In this document: in pieces, positions 26,600 through 36,279 of the stretch
How positions within the stretch are numbered: position 1 is the stretch's first letter
Layout of the letters: each line of letters starts with the position of its first letter
Source: Alcaligenaceae bacterium
Lineage (GTDB): Bacteria > Pseudomonadota > Gammaproteobacteria > Burkholderiales > Burkholderiaceae_B
Direction: 5' to 3'
Assembly (NCBI GenBank): GCA_013416395.1
Contig: JACCEP010000007.1
Location: 1-64,000, forward strand
Length of the DNA stretch: 64,000 bases
Translations under genes and position numbers: made by a program
The notes under the pieces: model-generated
What the model saw: the letters and a program-made list of their open reading frames with translations, nothing else
Database searches by the model: none
Told to the model about the DNA's origin: nothing

Positions 26600-27040
26600 A
26601 TGAAGAACCCTAACGACATTACGAACTTATTTGCCTTTTTTGATGAAAAATCGGCTGATCAATATCGTGAAATCAGCGGCAGCAACGAGCAGCTTGAGGC
26701 GCGCAAGCGCTGGCCGCTATTCAAGCAGTCCTCTTTGGGCAGCACTCCACCTTCTAGTGTCGACCAACACTCTGCCAACCAGGCGCCCCCGAAACAATGC
26801 GAACCACAGGCGGACAAGCCCGTGCGGGCGACTGCCGCCAAGCTCACAGAGCCGCCGGCGACCTGTTCTAGTCCAGATGTTCGTGGCGACGCAGTGGCTG
26901 CCACTGACCTGCGTACCGTGTTTGCTCGGCTGGAGCGTACGAATGAGACGGTGGTGTCGCTCCCAGTGCCTCCTGATGAGCCGACGCCAGAGCCCGCGTC
27001 ATCCATGCAATCCCTATTTAGCCGACTGCGCAAGGCATGA
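26600..27040 (+). CDS. bcsP: Cellulose biosynthesis protein BcsP with BcsR-like N-terminus
   Basis: 146 residues from the ATG at 26600 (MKNPNDITNLF); the frame extends to 26525 without conserved sequence. Residues about 20-43 (YREISGSNEQLEARKRWPLFKQ) resemble the YADIS...KRWPLL core of BcsR, the small regulator that binds BcsQ and BcsA in enterobacteria. The centre (50-110) is proline-rich and probably disordered. Two similar short motifs end the protein: TVFARLERT (about 113-121) and SLFSRLRKA (138-146). BcsP proteins accompany BcsQ in betaproteobacterial type I operons; inferred role is localisation or assembly of the synthase. Confidence 0.75.
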   Translation: MKNPNDITNLFAFFDEKSADQYREISGSNEQLEARKRWPLFKQSSLGSTPPSSVDQHSANQAPPKQCEPQADKPVRATAAKLTEPPATCSSPDVRGDAVAATDLRTVFARLERTNETVVSLPVPPDEPTPEPASSMQSLFSRLRKA

Positions 27041-27350
27041 AAATCATCGCTGACAGTATGTTTTTTGCCCAAGGTCTTTGCTGATTTCTGCTTGTATTTG
27101 GTATTTTCGACGTCATGCGCAGTCTCTTTTACCCTACATCTGCTACTAGGACAAACCAGTATTTATCGTTAAAAATCGCGAATGTTGACAAAACCTGACA
27201 ATGTTTTGCAATATTTAATGTTACTTTTCTGTGTTGCAAATTTTGGGGTGGTCGAGCAAAGGCAATGCGGATAAGTGAGCGTTAAAGTACGCTAAATCCA
27301 GCCTTGGCCGTATTAATTACGCCCGTTACTGCCTTGGTAGGTAATCAGAA
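27041..27350. other. Non-coding gap inside the bcs operon
   Basis: About 310 bases without a gene. It includes TTGACA at 27185-27190 followed 19 bases later by AATATT, a possible weak promoter that could give bcsQ-A-B separate expression from bcsD-P. No terminator-like hairpin was seen. Confidence 0.35.
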
Positions 27351-27494
27351 ATGAAACGCACTATGACCATCACGTCCCTTCGTGGATCTCATGCCGCTGT
27401 TTCTTCTGATAAGCCGGTATCCCATTTTTTCTCGCGCAGCTCGCTAATGTTTCTTGAAAAGCAGTCACTGCTTGTCCTGGAGCATCAGCCATGA
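27351..27494 (+). CDS. Small ORF (47 aa) translationally coupled to bcsQ
   Basis: ATG at 27351 with GGTAGG 10 bases upstream; 47 codons, ending in a TGA that overlaps the bcsQ start as ATGA. The peptide reads MKRTMTITSLRGSHAAVSSD, then a hydrophobic-aromatic half HFFSRSSLMFLEKQSLLVLE. No family recognised. The position directly before bcsQ is that of bcsR in enterobacteria, but the sequence does not match BcsR. The minus strand also has a frame here, without family features. It may be a real small subunit or a leader that couples translation. Confidence 0.5.
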   Translation: MKRTMTITSLRGSHAAVSSDKPVSHFFSRSSLMFLEKQSLLVLEHQP

Positions 27495-28267
27495 AAATCC
27501 TCTCGGTCCTCTCGACCAAAGGAGGCGTTGGCAAAAGTACAATTTCAGCCAACCTAGCCGTGGCGCTTCAACTGTCCGGGCACCAGGTGCTCGCTATTGA
27601 TCTAGACCCTCAAAACGGCTTGGGCTACCACTTTTCGCTTGATCTCGACAACGATACGGGGCTGGTGCACGCCTCCAGTCAGCCTGAATCGTTAGCTGCA
27701 TCCATCCGGCGCACCGCATCAGGCCTGTCACTGATTCCTTACGGGGTTTACAGCGAAACGCAACGCATTGCGTTTGAGTCAATATTGGCCCAACAGCCTC
27801 ATTGGTTGCGCGATACTTTGTACGGACTCAATCTAGATCCCAATGTCATCGTAGTACTCGATACGCCACCAGGAGCCTCCGTCTATATGATGCAAGCGCT
27901 CTCGGCTGCCACAGAGGTAGTTGCGGTCGTGTTGCCAGATGCAGGCTCTTACGTCACCTTGCCACAGCTGCTAAATCTGATAGAAACGTACAGCTCGCAC
28001 CAGCCACATTTTCGCGATTATGGCGTCATCATCAATCAAATGAACCAGACGCGCCTTCTGAGCAAAGACGTCGCGAATGTGTTGCGTTCGACCTTCGCCA
28101 ACCGCCTCATCGGGACGGTGCATTACGATCAGGCGATTAGCGAAGCGCTAGCCTTTGGTCAGAGTGTTTTCGAGTATGCCCCTCATAGCGAGGCTGCTCA
28201 TGACATTCTGAATTGTGCCAAGGGGATTATTGACCGTCTCGCCACCGATGGCTACGTGGTGTCCTGA
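27491..28267 (+). CDS. bcsQ: BcsQ, MinD/ParA-like ATPase of cellulose synthesis
   Basis: 258 residues (YhjQ/WssA-type). The deviant Walker A KGGVGKS is at 10-16 and IDLDPQNGLG follows as the A'/switch motif; DTPPGASVYMMQAL is Walker B. Known BcsQ proteins localise the synthase and support its assembly. The gene overlaps both the small ORF upstream (ATGA) and bcsA downstream (TGATG), so all are translationally coupled. Confidence 0.93.
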   Translation: MKILSVLSTKGGVGKSTISANLAVALQLSGHQVLAIDLDPQNGLGYHFSLDLDNDTGLVHASSQPESLAASIRRTASGLSLIPYGVYSETQRIAFESILAQQPHWLRDTLYGLNLDPNVIVVLDTPPGASVYMMQALSAATEVVAVVLPDAGSYVTLPQLLNLIETYSSHQPHFRDYGVIINQMNQTRLLSKDVANVLRSTFANRLIGTVHYDQAISEALAFGQSVFEYAPHSEAAHDILNCAKGIIDRLATDGYVVS

Positions 28268-30441
28268 TGATGGAAAAGTTTGAAAACTGGCTGGTTGGTC
28301 TTTCCTTATGGCGCCATGGATGGGTCCGGGGCGTAAGCTTGGTAATTGCCGGCCTGCTGGGCCTGGCTGTGGTGCTGACTCCCTTTGATCTGAGCTACCA
28401 GTTTGCCTTTGCAGTGCTAACGTTCGCTATTGCTTATGCACTGAACAAATTATCGCCGGCGCGTTACATCACGCTGGTGCTAATGTCTATTTCAGTGGCG
28501 ACATCGCTGCGATACATGTATTGGCGTGTCACGAATACTCTGGGCTTCGAGACTTGGCTGGATATCATTTTTGGCTATGGCCTGTTGCTTGCAGAATTCT
28601 ATGCCTTGACGGTGCTGCTGCTAAGCTACTTCCAGTCGGCCTGGCCCTTGCATCGCAAGCCTGTAATGCTGCCCGCCAATATGGATGTGTGGCCGAACGT
28701 AGACATTTATATTCCGACTTATAACGAGCCTCTAAGTGTCGTGCGTCAAACGGTACTTGCCGCACTGTCACAGGACTGGCCTGCCGATCGGCTTAACATT
28801 TACCTGCTGGATGACGGGCGACGTGATGAGTTTCAAGAATTTGCCAGCCTGGCCGGAGTGGGTTACCTGAGGCGGGATAATAATGAACACGCAAAGGCCG
28901 GTAATATCAACGCGGCCTTAGCCCGCACAGACGGCGAATTCATTGTGATCTTTGATTGCGACCACATTCCCAGTCGTTCGTTTTTACAAATATGCATGGG
29001 CTGGTTTCTGAAGGATCCCAATCTGGTCATGCTCCAAACACCTCACGTGTTTTTTTCGCCTGACCCACTCGAGCAAAATCTCGAGATCTTTCATAATGTA
29101 CCCAACGAAAGCCATCTGTTCTACGGATTAACACAAGATGGCAATGACCTCTGGAATGCCACTTTTTTCTGTGGGTCTTGTGCCGTTCTGCGTCGTGAGC
29201 ACCTGCTGGCGGTTGGCGGCATGGCCGTCGAGAGCGTCACCGAAGATGCACTGACAGCACTCAAGATGAACCGCCTGAGTTTTAATACGGCTTATCTGGC
29301 GATTCCCCAAGCGGCGGGACTGGCGACCGAAAACTTATCACGGCATATTGGTCAACGGATACGCTGGGCCCGAGGCATGGCACAGATCTTCCGTAGTCAC
29401 AATCCGATGCTGGGCAAAGGTCTGGCCTTCAGCCAACGAATCTGTTATTTAAGTGCGGCGCTGCACTTCTTCTATAGCCTGCCCCGCGTAGTGTTCCTGA
29501 CGACGCCACTGGCGTTCCTATTTTTTGGAGCACATGTATTTCATGCCTCCGCCCTGCTAATTGTTGTGTACGCCGTGCCTCATATTCTTCATGCGCAGCT
29601 TACCAACTTTCGAATCCAGGGCAAGTTCCGCCACACGCTTTGGAATGAAATTTTTGAGTCAGTCCTGGCTTGGTACTTAATGCGCCCTACCATAGCGACG
29701 TTGTTCAAACCGGATAGCGCCAAGTTCAACGTCACCGCGAAGGGTGGCACAAACGAACACTCCTACTTCGACTGGATGTTGGCACGGCCGTACATCATTT
29801 TGTTGAGTCTTAATCTCATCGGCATGATGGTCGGCATCGTTATGCTCCTCTGGGGCAAAGGTGACACAAGCAACGCACTGGCCATCATGATTAATATGGT
29901 CTGGACCATGCACAATGTTGTGATCTGCAGCGCCAGCATAGCGGTTGCGGGCGAACGACGCCAAGTACGGGGGTCGCCGCGCGTCAGAACTAATTTACGC
30001 GCCACGTTGGGGTTGCCTAATGGACACCGTATCGCGTGTACGGTCAGCGACTTCTCTCAGAATGGTCTTGGTCTGGTATTGCCTGCTCCAATGGGGCTGG
30101 CAGTTGGCGATGCAGTGGATATTTCCCTGTTCCGAGGTGATGAAGAAGAGGTCTTTCCAGCAACCGCGCGCTTTGTTAAGGATGATCGCCTGGGTGTGCG
30201 TTTCGATGACCTTTCGATTGCACAGCAGATTGCGTTGACTCAAATGACGTTCGCCCGCGCAGATATTTGGGCGAGGGTCTGGAATGCGTCGGTACCTGAT
30301 GCTCCGTTGCAAGCTCTCAAGCAAATTAGTGCTATTGGCTGGCGTGGCTTTAGCCTTTTAGCTACGGAGACATGGCGTGAGGTTGGCCGCAACGCACGCA
30401 ATCTGACTGGGCGAGTCTCTAAATCTGAGGCCGAGCGGTGA
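28267..30441 (+). CDS. bcsA: Cellulose synthase catalytic subunit (UDP-forming)
   Basis: 724 residues. Processive GT2 glycosyltransferase with all key motifs: DDG at 182-184, DCD at 230-232, FFCGS at 300-304, TED at 325-327 (catalytic base) and QRIRW at 363-367. The gating loop FNVTAKGG is at 487-494. The C-terminal PilZ domain has RRQVR at 564-568 and DFSQNG at 595-600, the RxxxR and DxSxxG cyclic di-GMP sites, so activation by cyclic di-GMP is expected. About eight membrane helices. Polymerises UDP-glucose into beta-1,4-glucan and translocates it. Overlaps bcsB1 by 4 bases (GTGA). Confidence 0.97.
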   Translation: MMEKFENWLVGLSLWRHGWVRGVSLVIAGLLGLAVVLTPFDLSYQFAFAVLTFAIAYALNKLSPARYITLVLMSISVATSLRYMYWRVTNTLGFETWLDIIFGYGLLLAEFYALTVLLLSYFQSAWPLHRKPVMLPANMDVWPNVDIYIPTYNEPLSVVRQTVLAALSQDWPADRLNIYLLDDGRRDEFQEFASLAGVGYLRRDNNEHAKAGNINAALARTDGEFIVIFDCDHIPSRSFLQICMGWFLKDPNLVMLQTPHVFFSPDPLEQNLEIFHNVPNESHLFYGLTQDGNDLWNATFFCGSCAVLRREHLLAVGGMAVESVTEDALTALKMNRLSFNTAYLAIPQAAGLATENLSRHIGQRIRWARGMAQIFRSHNPMLGKGLAFSQRICYLSAALHFFYSLPRVVFLTTPLAFLFFGAHVFHASALLIVVYAVPHILHAQLTNFRIQGKFRHTLWNEIFESVLAWYLMRPTIATLFKPDSAKFNVTAKGGTNEHSYFDWMLARPYIILLSLNLIGMMVGIVMLLWGKGDTSNALAIMINMVWTMHNVVICSASIAVAGERRQVRGSPRVRTNLRATLGLPNGHRIACTVSDFSQNGLGLVLPAPMGLAVGDAVDISLFRGDEEEVFPATARFVKDDRLGVRFDDLSIAQQIALTQMTFARADIWARVWNASVPDAPLQALKQISAIGWRGFSLLATETWREVGRNARNLTGRVSKSEAER

Positions 30442-32705
30442 CAGCCTTCGCGGTAGATACAGGCAAGGTCCGTTTGACAAAATTCTACTTTTGTCTGGGT
30501 CTGCTAATCATAGCGCTGCTTGCGGGGGCCGTGCGGGCGCAGACAATCGATGCCGGTGCCGATAAGCGCCCAGATAGTACCCACTATGCCCTCGCGCTTC
30601 AGCAAATAGGCAATCTTGATGACGATTTGGCGCTGCGCGGCGTGGACGACCGTCAGGGCCTGCCCTTTGGTATACGCTCAGATCAGCGCGTAAAACGTTT
30701 GCAGCTAGACTTGGCCTATCGTCGCTCGCCCGCCTTGATCGAACAGCTGTCACATTTGAACATCCTGCTTAACGGCGAGGTAGTGTCCACGATCTCGCTC
30801 TCGGAGCCTCGACATGACGAAGACGGATGGAATAGCGTAAAAGCCGATCTGCCCACCCAGCTTTTGCAACCCTATAACCAGTTGGCGATTCAACTCATTG
30901 CGCACTATACGTTGCGCTGTGAAGACCCTGTCCACCCAGACTTATGGGCAGATATCGGCAAGCAAAGCCGCCTCATATTCGATGTAGAGCCTTTGGTTCT
31001 ACCTGACGAGCTTGGCTTGTTGCCCAGCCCATTTTTCGATCCTCGTGACGTGCGTCGCCTGAACCTGCCAATTGTGATCAGCGGTGTTACGGATGCGCGT
31101 CTGGAGGCCGCAGGCGTCCTGGCCTCGTGGTTCGGTGCCATGGCTGGATATCGTGGTGCCCACTTTCCTGTGAGCACAGATACATTGCCCGAGCACGGGA
31201 ACGCCGTGTTCATTGGCCGTGCCGCAGATGGGGTGGCTGGTATGAACCTGCCCGAACCGGTCGGGCCTACGGTCACGATACGTCCTAATCCAAATGACCC
31301 GACTGGCAAGATGCTGATAGTCACTGGCCGTAACGACGAAGAAATCATGTCGGCAGCAAAGGCTTTGGCTCTGGGCGCCCAGACGCTAAGTGGCGCTACG
31401 GCGCAGTTGAACAAGCTGCAGGTCGAGCCGCGCCAGCCCTACGATGCTCCTAACTGGTTACCCACCAATCGGCCGGTGACGCTTGGCGAATTGTTGCCGG
31501 TTGATGACCTGACCCGGCGAGGGCGTGCCGCACCCCCTATCAGCATCAATCTGAACCTGCCCCCTGACCTGTCCAACTGGCGTATCAAAACCGTGCCGAT
31601 TAAGCTGCGCTATCAACAATCGACAACTTCCGATGATGACGAAGGGGCCCTGAACGTCTCTGTTAACCATACCCATATTGCCCGGTTCCCACTTGCCGAC
31701 CGCATGAAAACCGGCCAACAATGGATGAGTGGTGATCTTTCCGCAATACAACGGACAGTGCATGTTCCACTAGACAAGCTGGGGTCACTGGCAAGTATGC
31801 AGTTTCAATTTGGGTACCGGGTACCGCCCCAGGAGGAGTGCCGAAACAGTCTGTTGGATAGCCGGCGCAGCGCCATTGACCCAGAATCCACCATTGATCT
31901 GTCGGGGATACCACACCATATCGCGATGCCGGATCTCGCCGCCTTCAGCACTTCAGGCTTTCCCTTTACGCGCATGGCAGATCTCTCTGAGACTATCGCC
32001 ATTGTGCCCGCACAGTCTGGCCCATCGGAGTATGGAGCACTTTTGACTTTACTGGGGCGCGCGGGGCGAGTCACTGGGTATCCGGCGACAGGCATAAAGG
32101 TGAAGCATGGCGCCGAGGCAGCTGATTTGGTCGGTAAAGACATCTTACTGATCGAGTCAGGTAAGCCATCGCCTTTATTAACTCAATGGGCAGACCGGCT
32201 ACCGCAGGCCGAACGTTCGGACAACCAAGCAGCTGCCGTTTCAGGCTGGAAGCCGGGCGACATCATAACTCGGCTATCGAACCTATTAGGCACCCGTACA
32301 CACCCCTCGCCAACTGCGGTTTCAGCGCGCTCGAGTCCAGCTTACTTTGCCGGATTCGAGTCACCCGTATCCTCAAGCCGCAGCGTCATCGTGGCACGAG
32401 GAAAAGATGGTCAACAACTGCTTAGCGCAGTCGAGTTGCTCATTGATAATGAAGCACAGGCGCAGCGCGTGCAGGGCGGGCTATCGATTGTTTATGACAA
32501 TCGTGTGGAGTCTGTGTCCAAAGGCCGAACCTACTACGTCGGCAATCTGGGTTTCTATCAAACCACACTATGGTTTTTCGGCCGCTATCCGCTGGCGCTG
32601 ATTGCCGTGTATTTGCTCGGCGCCTTGCTGGCCGGGGCTGTTTTTTATTCGATTTTGCACGCACGGGCGCGGCAACGTCTGCGAATTCAGGACTCAGATG
32701 AGTAA
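30438..32705 (+). CDS. bcsB: Cellulose synthase regulatory subunit BcsB, first tandem copy
   Basis: 755 residues. GTG start overlapping the bcsA stop. Signal peptide to about residue 35, then paired carbohydrate-binding and flavodoxin-like domains: TLRCEDPVHPDLWADI, ASWFGAMAGYRGAHFP, TGRNDEEIMSAAKALALG, LDLSGIPHHIAMPDLAAF-like segments, and FAGFESPVSSSRSVIV. A C-terminal membrane helix (ALIAVYLLGALLAGAVFY) anchors it next to BcsA. In known complexes this helix is needed for catalysis. A second complete bcsB follows after 19 bases, which is unusual. Confidence 0.93.
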   Translation: MTAFAVDTGKVRLTKFYFCLGLLIIALLAGAVRAQTIDAGADKRPDSTHYALALQQIGNLDDDLALRGVDDRQGLPFGIRSDQRVKRLQLDLAYRRSPALIEQLSHLNILLNGEVVSTISLSEPRHDEDGWNSVKADLPTQLLQPYNQLAIQLIAHYTLRCEDPVHPDLWADIGKQSRLIFDVEPLVLPDELGLLPSPFFDPRDVRRLNLPIVISGVTDARLEAAGVLASWFGAMAGYRGAHFPVSTDTLPEHGNAVFIGRAADGVAGMNLPEPVGPTVTIRPNPNDPTGKMLIVTGRNDEEIMSAAKALALGAQTLSGATAQLNKLQVEPRQPYDAPNWLPTNRPVTLGELLPVDDLTRRGRAAPPISINLNLPPDLSNWRIKTVPIKLRYQQSTTSDDDEGALNVSVNHTHIARFPLADRMKTGQQWMSGDLSAIQRTVHVPLDKLGSLASMQFQFGYRVPPQEECRNSLLDSRRSAIDPESTIDLSGIPHHIAMPDLAAFSTSGFPFTRMADLSETIAIVPAQSGPSEYGALLTLLGRAGRVTGYPATGIKVKHGAEAADLVGKDILLIESGKPSPLLTQWADRLPQAERSDNQAAAVSGWKPGDIITRLSNLLGTRTHPSPTAVSARSSPAYFAGFESPVSSSRSVIVARGKDGQQLLSAVELLIDNEAQAQRVQGGLSIVYDNRVESVSKGRTYYVGNLGFYQTTLWFFGRYPLALIAVYLLGALLAGAVFYSILHARARQRLRIQDSDE

Positions 32706-32724
32706 TAGAAGGAGAGAACACCAA

Positions 32725-35034
32725 ATGACAGTTTGCGCTGTGCCCTCGCGTTGTGGCATTTCACTAATAAGAATTGTCTTGCTGGCCTTTTCACTGGCAG
32801 CCGGCGCGCACGCCCAAAGCTTGCCGCAGATGGATGATACGCCAGCACCGGCTGATGCAGTCGAACATGTGCCCGAGACCGAGACAGCTAAGGCCCTCGT
32901 GCCGCAGTACAAACTCACGCTCGAACAACTAGGCGCGCGTTATCCGTTCTACCTGCGAGGCGTAGATGGGAGCGATAGTGTTCCATTCAATATTCGTGCG
33001 GACGAAGTCGTCACCGCGGCCAAGGTTAACCTGACCTATAGTTATTCGCCGGCGCTCCTGAGCGATCTTTCACACATTAATGTATTGATCAACGATGAGG
33101 TGGTAACAACGTTGATGGTGCCGCGTGACGAAGCAGGAAAAACGCTGCAACGCAGCGTCGAGTTGCCGCCCTCGCTGATCACTGAGTTCAATCATCTGCG
33201 CCTGCAACTTATCGGACACTACACCCTCGAATGCGAAGATCCAGTGCACTCCAGCCTGTGGGCTAGCGTCAGTAACAAAAGCCAATTAGATCTGGCGGTG
33301 CAGCGTATATCCTTACCGGAAGAGCTATCGATATTGCCGCTGCCCTTCTTTGATTATCGGGACACGCGGCCTCTGGACCTGCCCTTCATTTTTAGCAACG
33401 ACAAGGACGCCGCTGTAATGGAATCAGCGGGAATGGTCGCTTCCTGGTTTGGCGCTCTGGCCGGCTATCGTGGTGCCTCGTTTCCTGCCAATTTTGATGG
33501 CGGATATCCACGCCAAGGAAATGGCATTGTATTCGTCAAGGGCAACACAGCGAGCTTCGGGCACATGGATGCCATTTCCGGACCAACGCTGGCCGTAGCC
33601 GCTAATCCCAACGACGAATTTGGCAAACTGCTCTTGATTGCCGGACGCAATGACGAAGAAATAAAACGCGCCGCACAAGCATTGGTTACCGGTGGCGCGA
33701 CGCTCTCCGGCCAGGTTGCGCTTATTACTGAACTGGATCAGCTCTCTGCCCGCAAGCCTTACGATGCCCCTAATTGGCTGCAGACTGATCGTCCGGTCAA
33801 GTTCGGCGAGCTCGTTTCCGAGCAGGCTCTGAGTGCCACTGGCTATAACAATGCGCCGGTGCGTCTGCCGCTGCGACTGCCGCCTGATCTCTTTGGTTGG
33901 CGAGCAAAGCCAGTGCCTGTAGATTTACGCTATCGCTATACGCCACAGCCGGGCCAGGTGAACTCTGCATTATTGATCAGTGCGAAAGCGCAGTTTCTGA
34001 AATCCTTTCCCCTGCGTTCAGCAGACCAAATCAATGACAAGAACTGGCTAAAGAGCCTGTCATCCGACGAGATGCTGCCCATTCATGCCAAGGTGGAAAT
34101 CCCGTTGGAGCGTTTGATGTCGCGCTCTGAACTTGAGTTCAAGTTCATGTATGACTACGTAAAAGAAGGCGCATGTCGCGATATCATTATTGATAATGTT
34201 CGTGGACGCATCGATCCCGATTCCACGTTAGACTTGACACACTACCCACACTTTATCCCTTTGCCGGATCTGGCAGCTTTCGGTAACAGTGGTTTCCCGT
34301 TTACCAGATTGGCTGATCTGTCCCAAACAGCAGTTGTGCTCTCGGACCAGCCATTCACCGAAGACGTAACTACTTATCTAACGTTGATGGGCCGGTTCGG
34401 CATGTCAACCGGCTACCCAGCTACACACGTCACGGTGGCCTATGGGCAATCGAAACTGGAACAAGCCGATAAAGATTTGATCATCATTGCATCAGGTGAA
34501 CAGGGCTGGCTATCCGACTGGGCTAAATACATGCCAGCAAGCCTTAGCGGCCAGAACAAACGCTTTGGCACGTCAGACTTGACGCAAAAAATCCGCGACT
34601 GGATCACGCCTGATCCGCGCGAATCTCAACGGCCAGTCCGTACTGATTTGGCGTATACCAGCAAAGGCGCCAACGCGTTGTTTGCCGGGTTCGAATCCCC
34701 CGTAACTGCCGGCCGAAGCGTGGTTCTGATCGCCAGCGGAGAGCCCCAAGGACAGGCCTACGCCGTTAATGCTCTCTTGGGTAAAAAGGGCTACGAGCAA
34801 GGTTTGCAGGGCAGCTTGGTTGTTGTGCGTGAGCAGCGGCTGAATCCATTGATTGCAGAGTACACCTACTCCAACGGCAGGTTAGGTCTGTGGCGGCAGA
34901 TTGAATGGACAGTGGCTCAATACTGGCCAAATCTGCCAGCATTCAACCGCGTGCTGGGGTCTGTGGCCGTGCTACTACTATTAATTTCAGCGTTCATCGG
35001 CTGGCGTCTGTGGCGCAAGCCGCGACGAGCCTGA
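32725..35034 (+). CDS. bcsB: Cellulose synthase regulatory subunit BcsB, second tandem copy
   Basis: 769 residues from the ATG at 32725, which has AAGGAG 11 bases upstream; in-frame codons further upstream overlap bcsB1. Signal peptide (LLAFSLAAGAHAQ), the same domain order as the first copy (TLECEDPVHSSLWASV, ASWFGALAGYRGASFP, AGRNDEEIKRAAQALVTG, FAGFESPVTAGRSVVLI) and a C-terminal membrane helix (VLGSVAVLLLLISAFIGW). The two copies are clear paralogues but well diverged, so duplication is old or both were acquired. It keeps every hallmark, so it is not a decaying copy. Confidence 0.93.
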   Translation: MTVCAVPSRCGISLIRIVLLAFSLAAGAHAQSLPQMDDTPAPADAVEHVPETETAKALVPQYKLTLEQLGARYPFYLRGVDGSDSVPFNIRADEVVTAAKVNLTYSYSPALLSDLSHINVLINDEVVTTLMVPRDEAGKTLQRSVELPPSLITEFNHLRLQLIGHYTLECEDPVHSSLWASVSNKSQLDLAVQRISLPEELSILPLPFFDYRDTRPLDLPFIFSNDKDAAVMESAGMVASWFGALAGYRGASFPANFDGGYPRQGNGIVFVKGNTASFGHMDAISGPTLAVAANPNDEFGKLLLIAGRNDEEIKRAAQALVTGGATLSGQVALITELDQLSARKPYDAPNWLQTDRPVKFGELVSEQALSATGYNNAPVRLPLRLPPDLFGWRAKPVPVDLRYRYTPQPGQVNSALLISAKAQFLKSFPLRSADQINDKNWLKSLSSDEMLPIHAKVEIPLERLMSRSELEFKFMYDYVKEGACRDIIIDNVRGRIDPDSTLDLTHYPHFIPLPDLAAFGNSGFPFTRLADLSQTAVVLSDQPFTEDVTTYLTLMGRFGMSTGYPATHVTVAYGQSKLEQADKDLIIIASGEQGWLSDWAKYMPASLSGQNKRFGTSDLTQKIRDWITPDPRESQRPVRTDLAYTSKGANALFAGFESPVTAGRSVVLIASGEPQGQAYAVNALLGKKGYEQGLQGSLVVVREQRLNPLIAEYTYSNGRLGLWRQIEWTVAQYWPNLPAFNRVLGSVAVLLLLISAFIGWRLWRKPRRA

Positions 35035-35055
35035 TAGCACTTATAGCGAAGATCT

Positions 35056-36279
35056 ATGATGGGAATCCGTCACCGGTTACTGCGTCTTGATCCATGGATC
35101 ATGCGGCTATGGTGCGCCTTGTTGCTGCTGCTGTGTCAAATGCCGATGGCGTCGGCACAGCAGCACTGCACAGTACATTGGCCACTATGGAACGATTTTC
35201 GCACGCATTTCGTTCAAGACAGTGGACGCGTCCTCGATGCCAGCACCGACAAGCAGCACAGCTCGTCCGAAGGGCAGTCTTACGCCATGTTCTTTGCTTT
35301 GGTCGCCGGCGATCGTACGACTTTCGACCGGCTCTGGGAATGGAGTATCAACAACCTGGGGGCCGGCGATCTCAGCCAACAACTACCTTCCTGGATATGG
35401 GGCCGGGCTGACGATAATACGTGGCGTGTACTGGATGACAACTCTGCATCGGATGCGGATCTGTGGTTTGTATATGCCTTGCTGGAGGCCGGTAGATTAT
35501 GGCAAGAACCCAACTACACGCGTCAGGCGCACGCCTTACTGGCACTGGTCGAGTCACAAGAGTTGGCCGATCTGCCGGGGTTTGGCCTGATGTTATTGCC
35601 GGGCAGGCGCGATTTTATTAAGCATGAAGACAATGCCTGGCAGCTTAATCCCAGCTATCTGCCCATGCCTTTGCTGCGACGCCTGCAAAGCGAGTCGCCT
35701 TCTGGCCCTTGGGGTCGCATTGCCAACAACACGGCGGCATTAATGGAGGTGGTGTCTCCTCTTGGGCTTGCACCAGACTGGGCCACCTACCAAGTACTCG
35801 ATCCATCGCCACTGTTTATCACAGACCCCATCAAAGGGCCCGTAGGCAGCTATGATGCCATTCGCACCTATTTATGGGCTGGCCTGACTGCTCCAGAAGA
35901 TCCGTTGTACTCACGTATGTTGAAGGCACTCAATGGCATGGTTGCCTTGACGCGAGATCAAGGTGGTGTGCCGCCTGAATCGGTCGACATGACGACGGGG
36001 GTCTCCAAAGGTACAGGCCCATTTGGTTTTTCAGCTGCGTTGATGCCTTATTTCAAAGCCAAGGGCCAGTCGGTACTACTCACGCAGCAACAAACACGCG
36101 TCGACGCCATGCTCCGTAAATCGGTACTATCCGACAGCTCGCAGCAAGGCCAACCGCCCTATTACGACTATGTGCTCAGCCTGTTTGGCATGGGCTGGAT
36201 CAATAACTATTTCCGTTTCAAACCTGATGGAACGCTATCGATATCGTGGGAGAAGGAATGTCTCGGTACAAGCAACTAG
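35056..36279 (+). CDS. bcsZ: Periplasmic endo-beta-1,4-glucanase (GH8)
   Basis: 407 residues, with signal peptide ending about MASAQ (35). Glu72 in SSSEGQSYAM is the catalytic acid and Asp267 in GSYDAIRTYLWAG matches the base of E. coli BcsZ; WGRADDNTW and NSASDADLW line the cleft. BcsZ trims misfolded glucan in the periplasm and is needed for normal secretion. Starts 21 bases after bcsB2 and overlaps the start of bcsC by about 22 bases. Confidence 0.94.
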   Translation: MMGIRHRLLRLDPWIMRLWCALLLLLCQMPMASAQQHCTVHWPLWNDFRTHFVQDSGRVLDASTDKQHSSSEGQSYAMFFALVAGDRTTFDRLWEWSINNLGAGDLSQQLPSWIWGRADDNTWRVLDDNSASDADLWFVYALLEAGRLWQEPNYTRQAHALLALVESQELADLPGFGLMLLPGRRDFIKHEDNAWQLNPSYLPMPLLRRLQSESPSGPWGRIANNTAALMEVVSPLGLAPDWATYQVLDPSPLFITDPIKGPVGSYDAIRTYLWAGLTAPEDPLYSRMLKALNGMVALTRDQGGVPPESVDMTTGVSKGTGPFGFSAALMPYFKAKGQSVLLTQQQTRVDAMLRKSVLSDSSQQGQPPYYDYVLSLFGMGWINNYFRFKPDGTLSISWEKECLGTSN

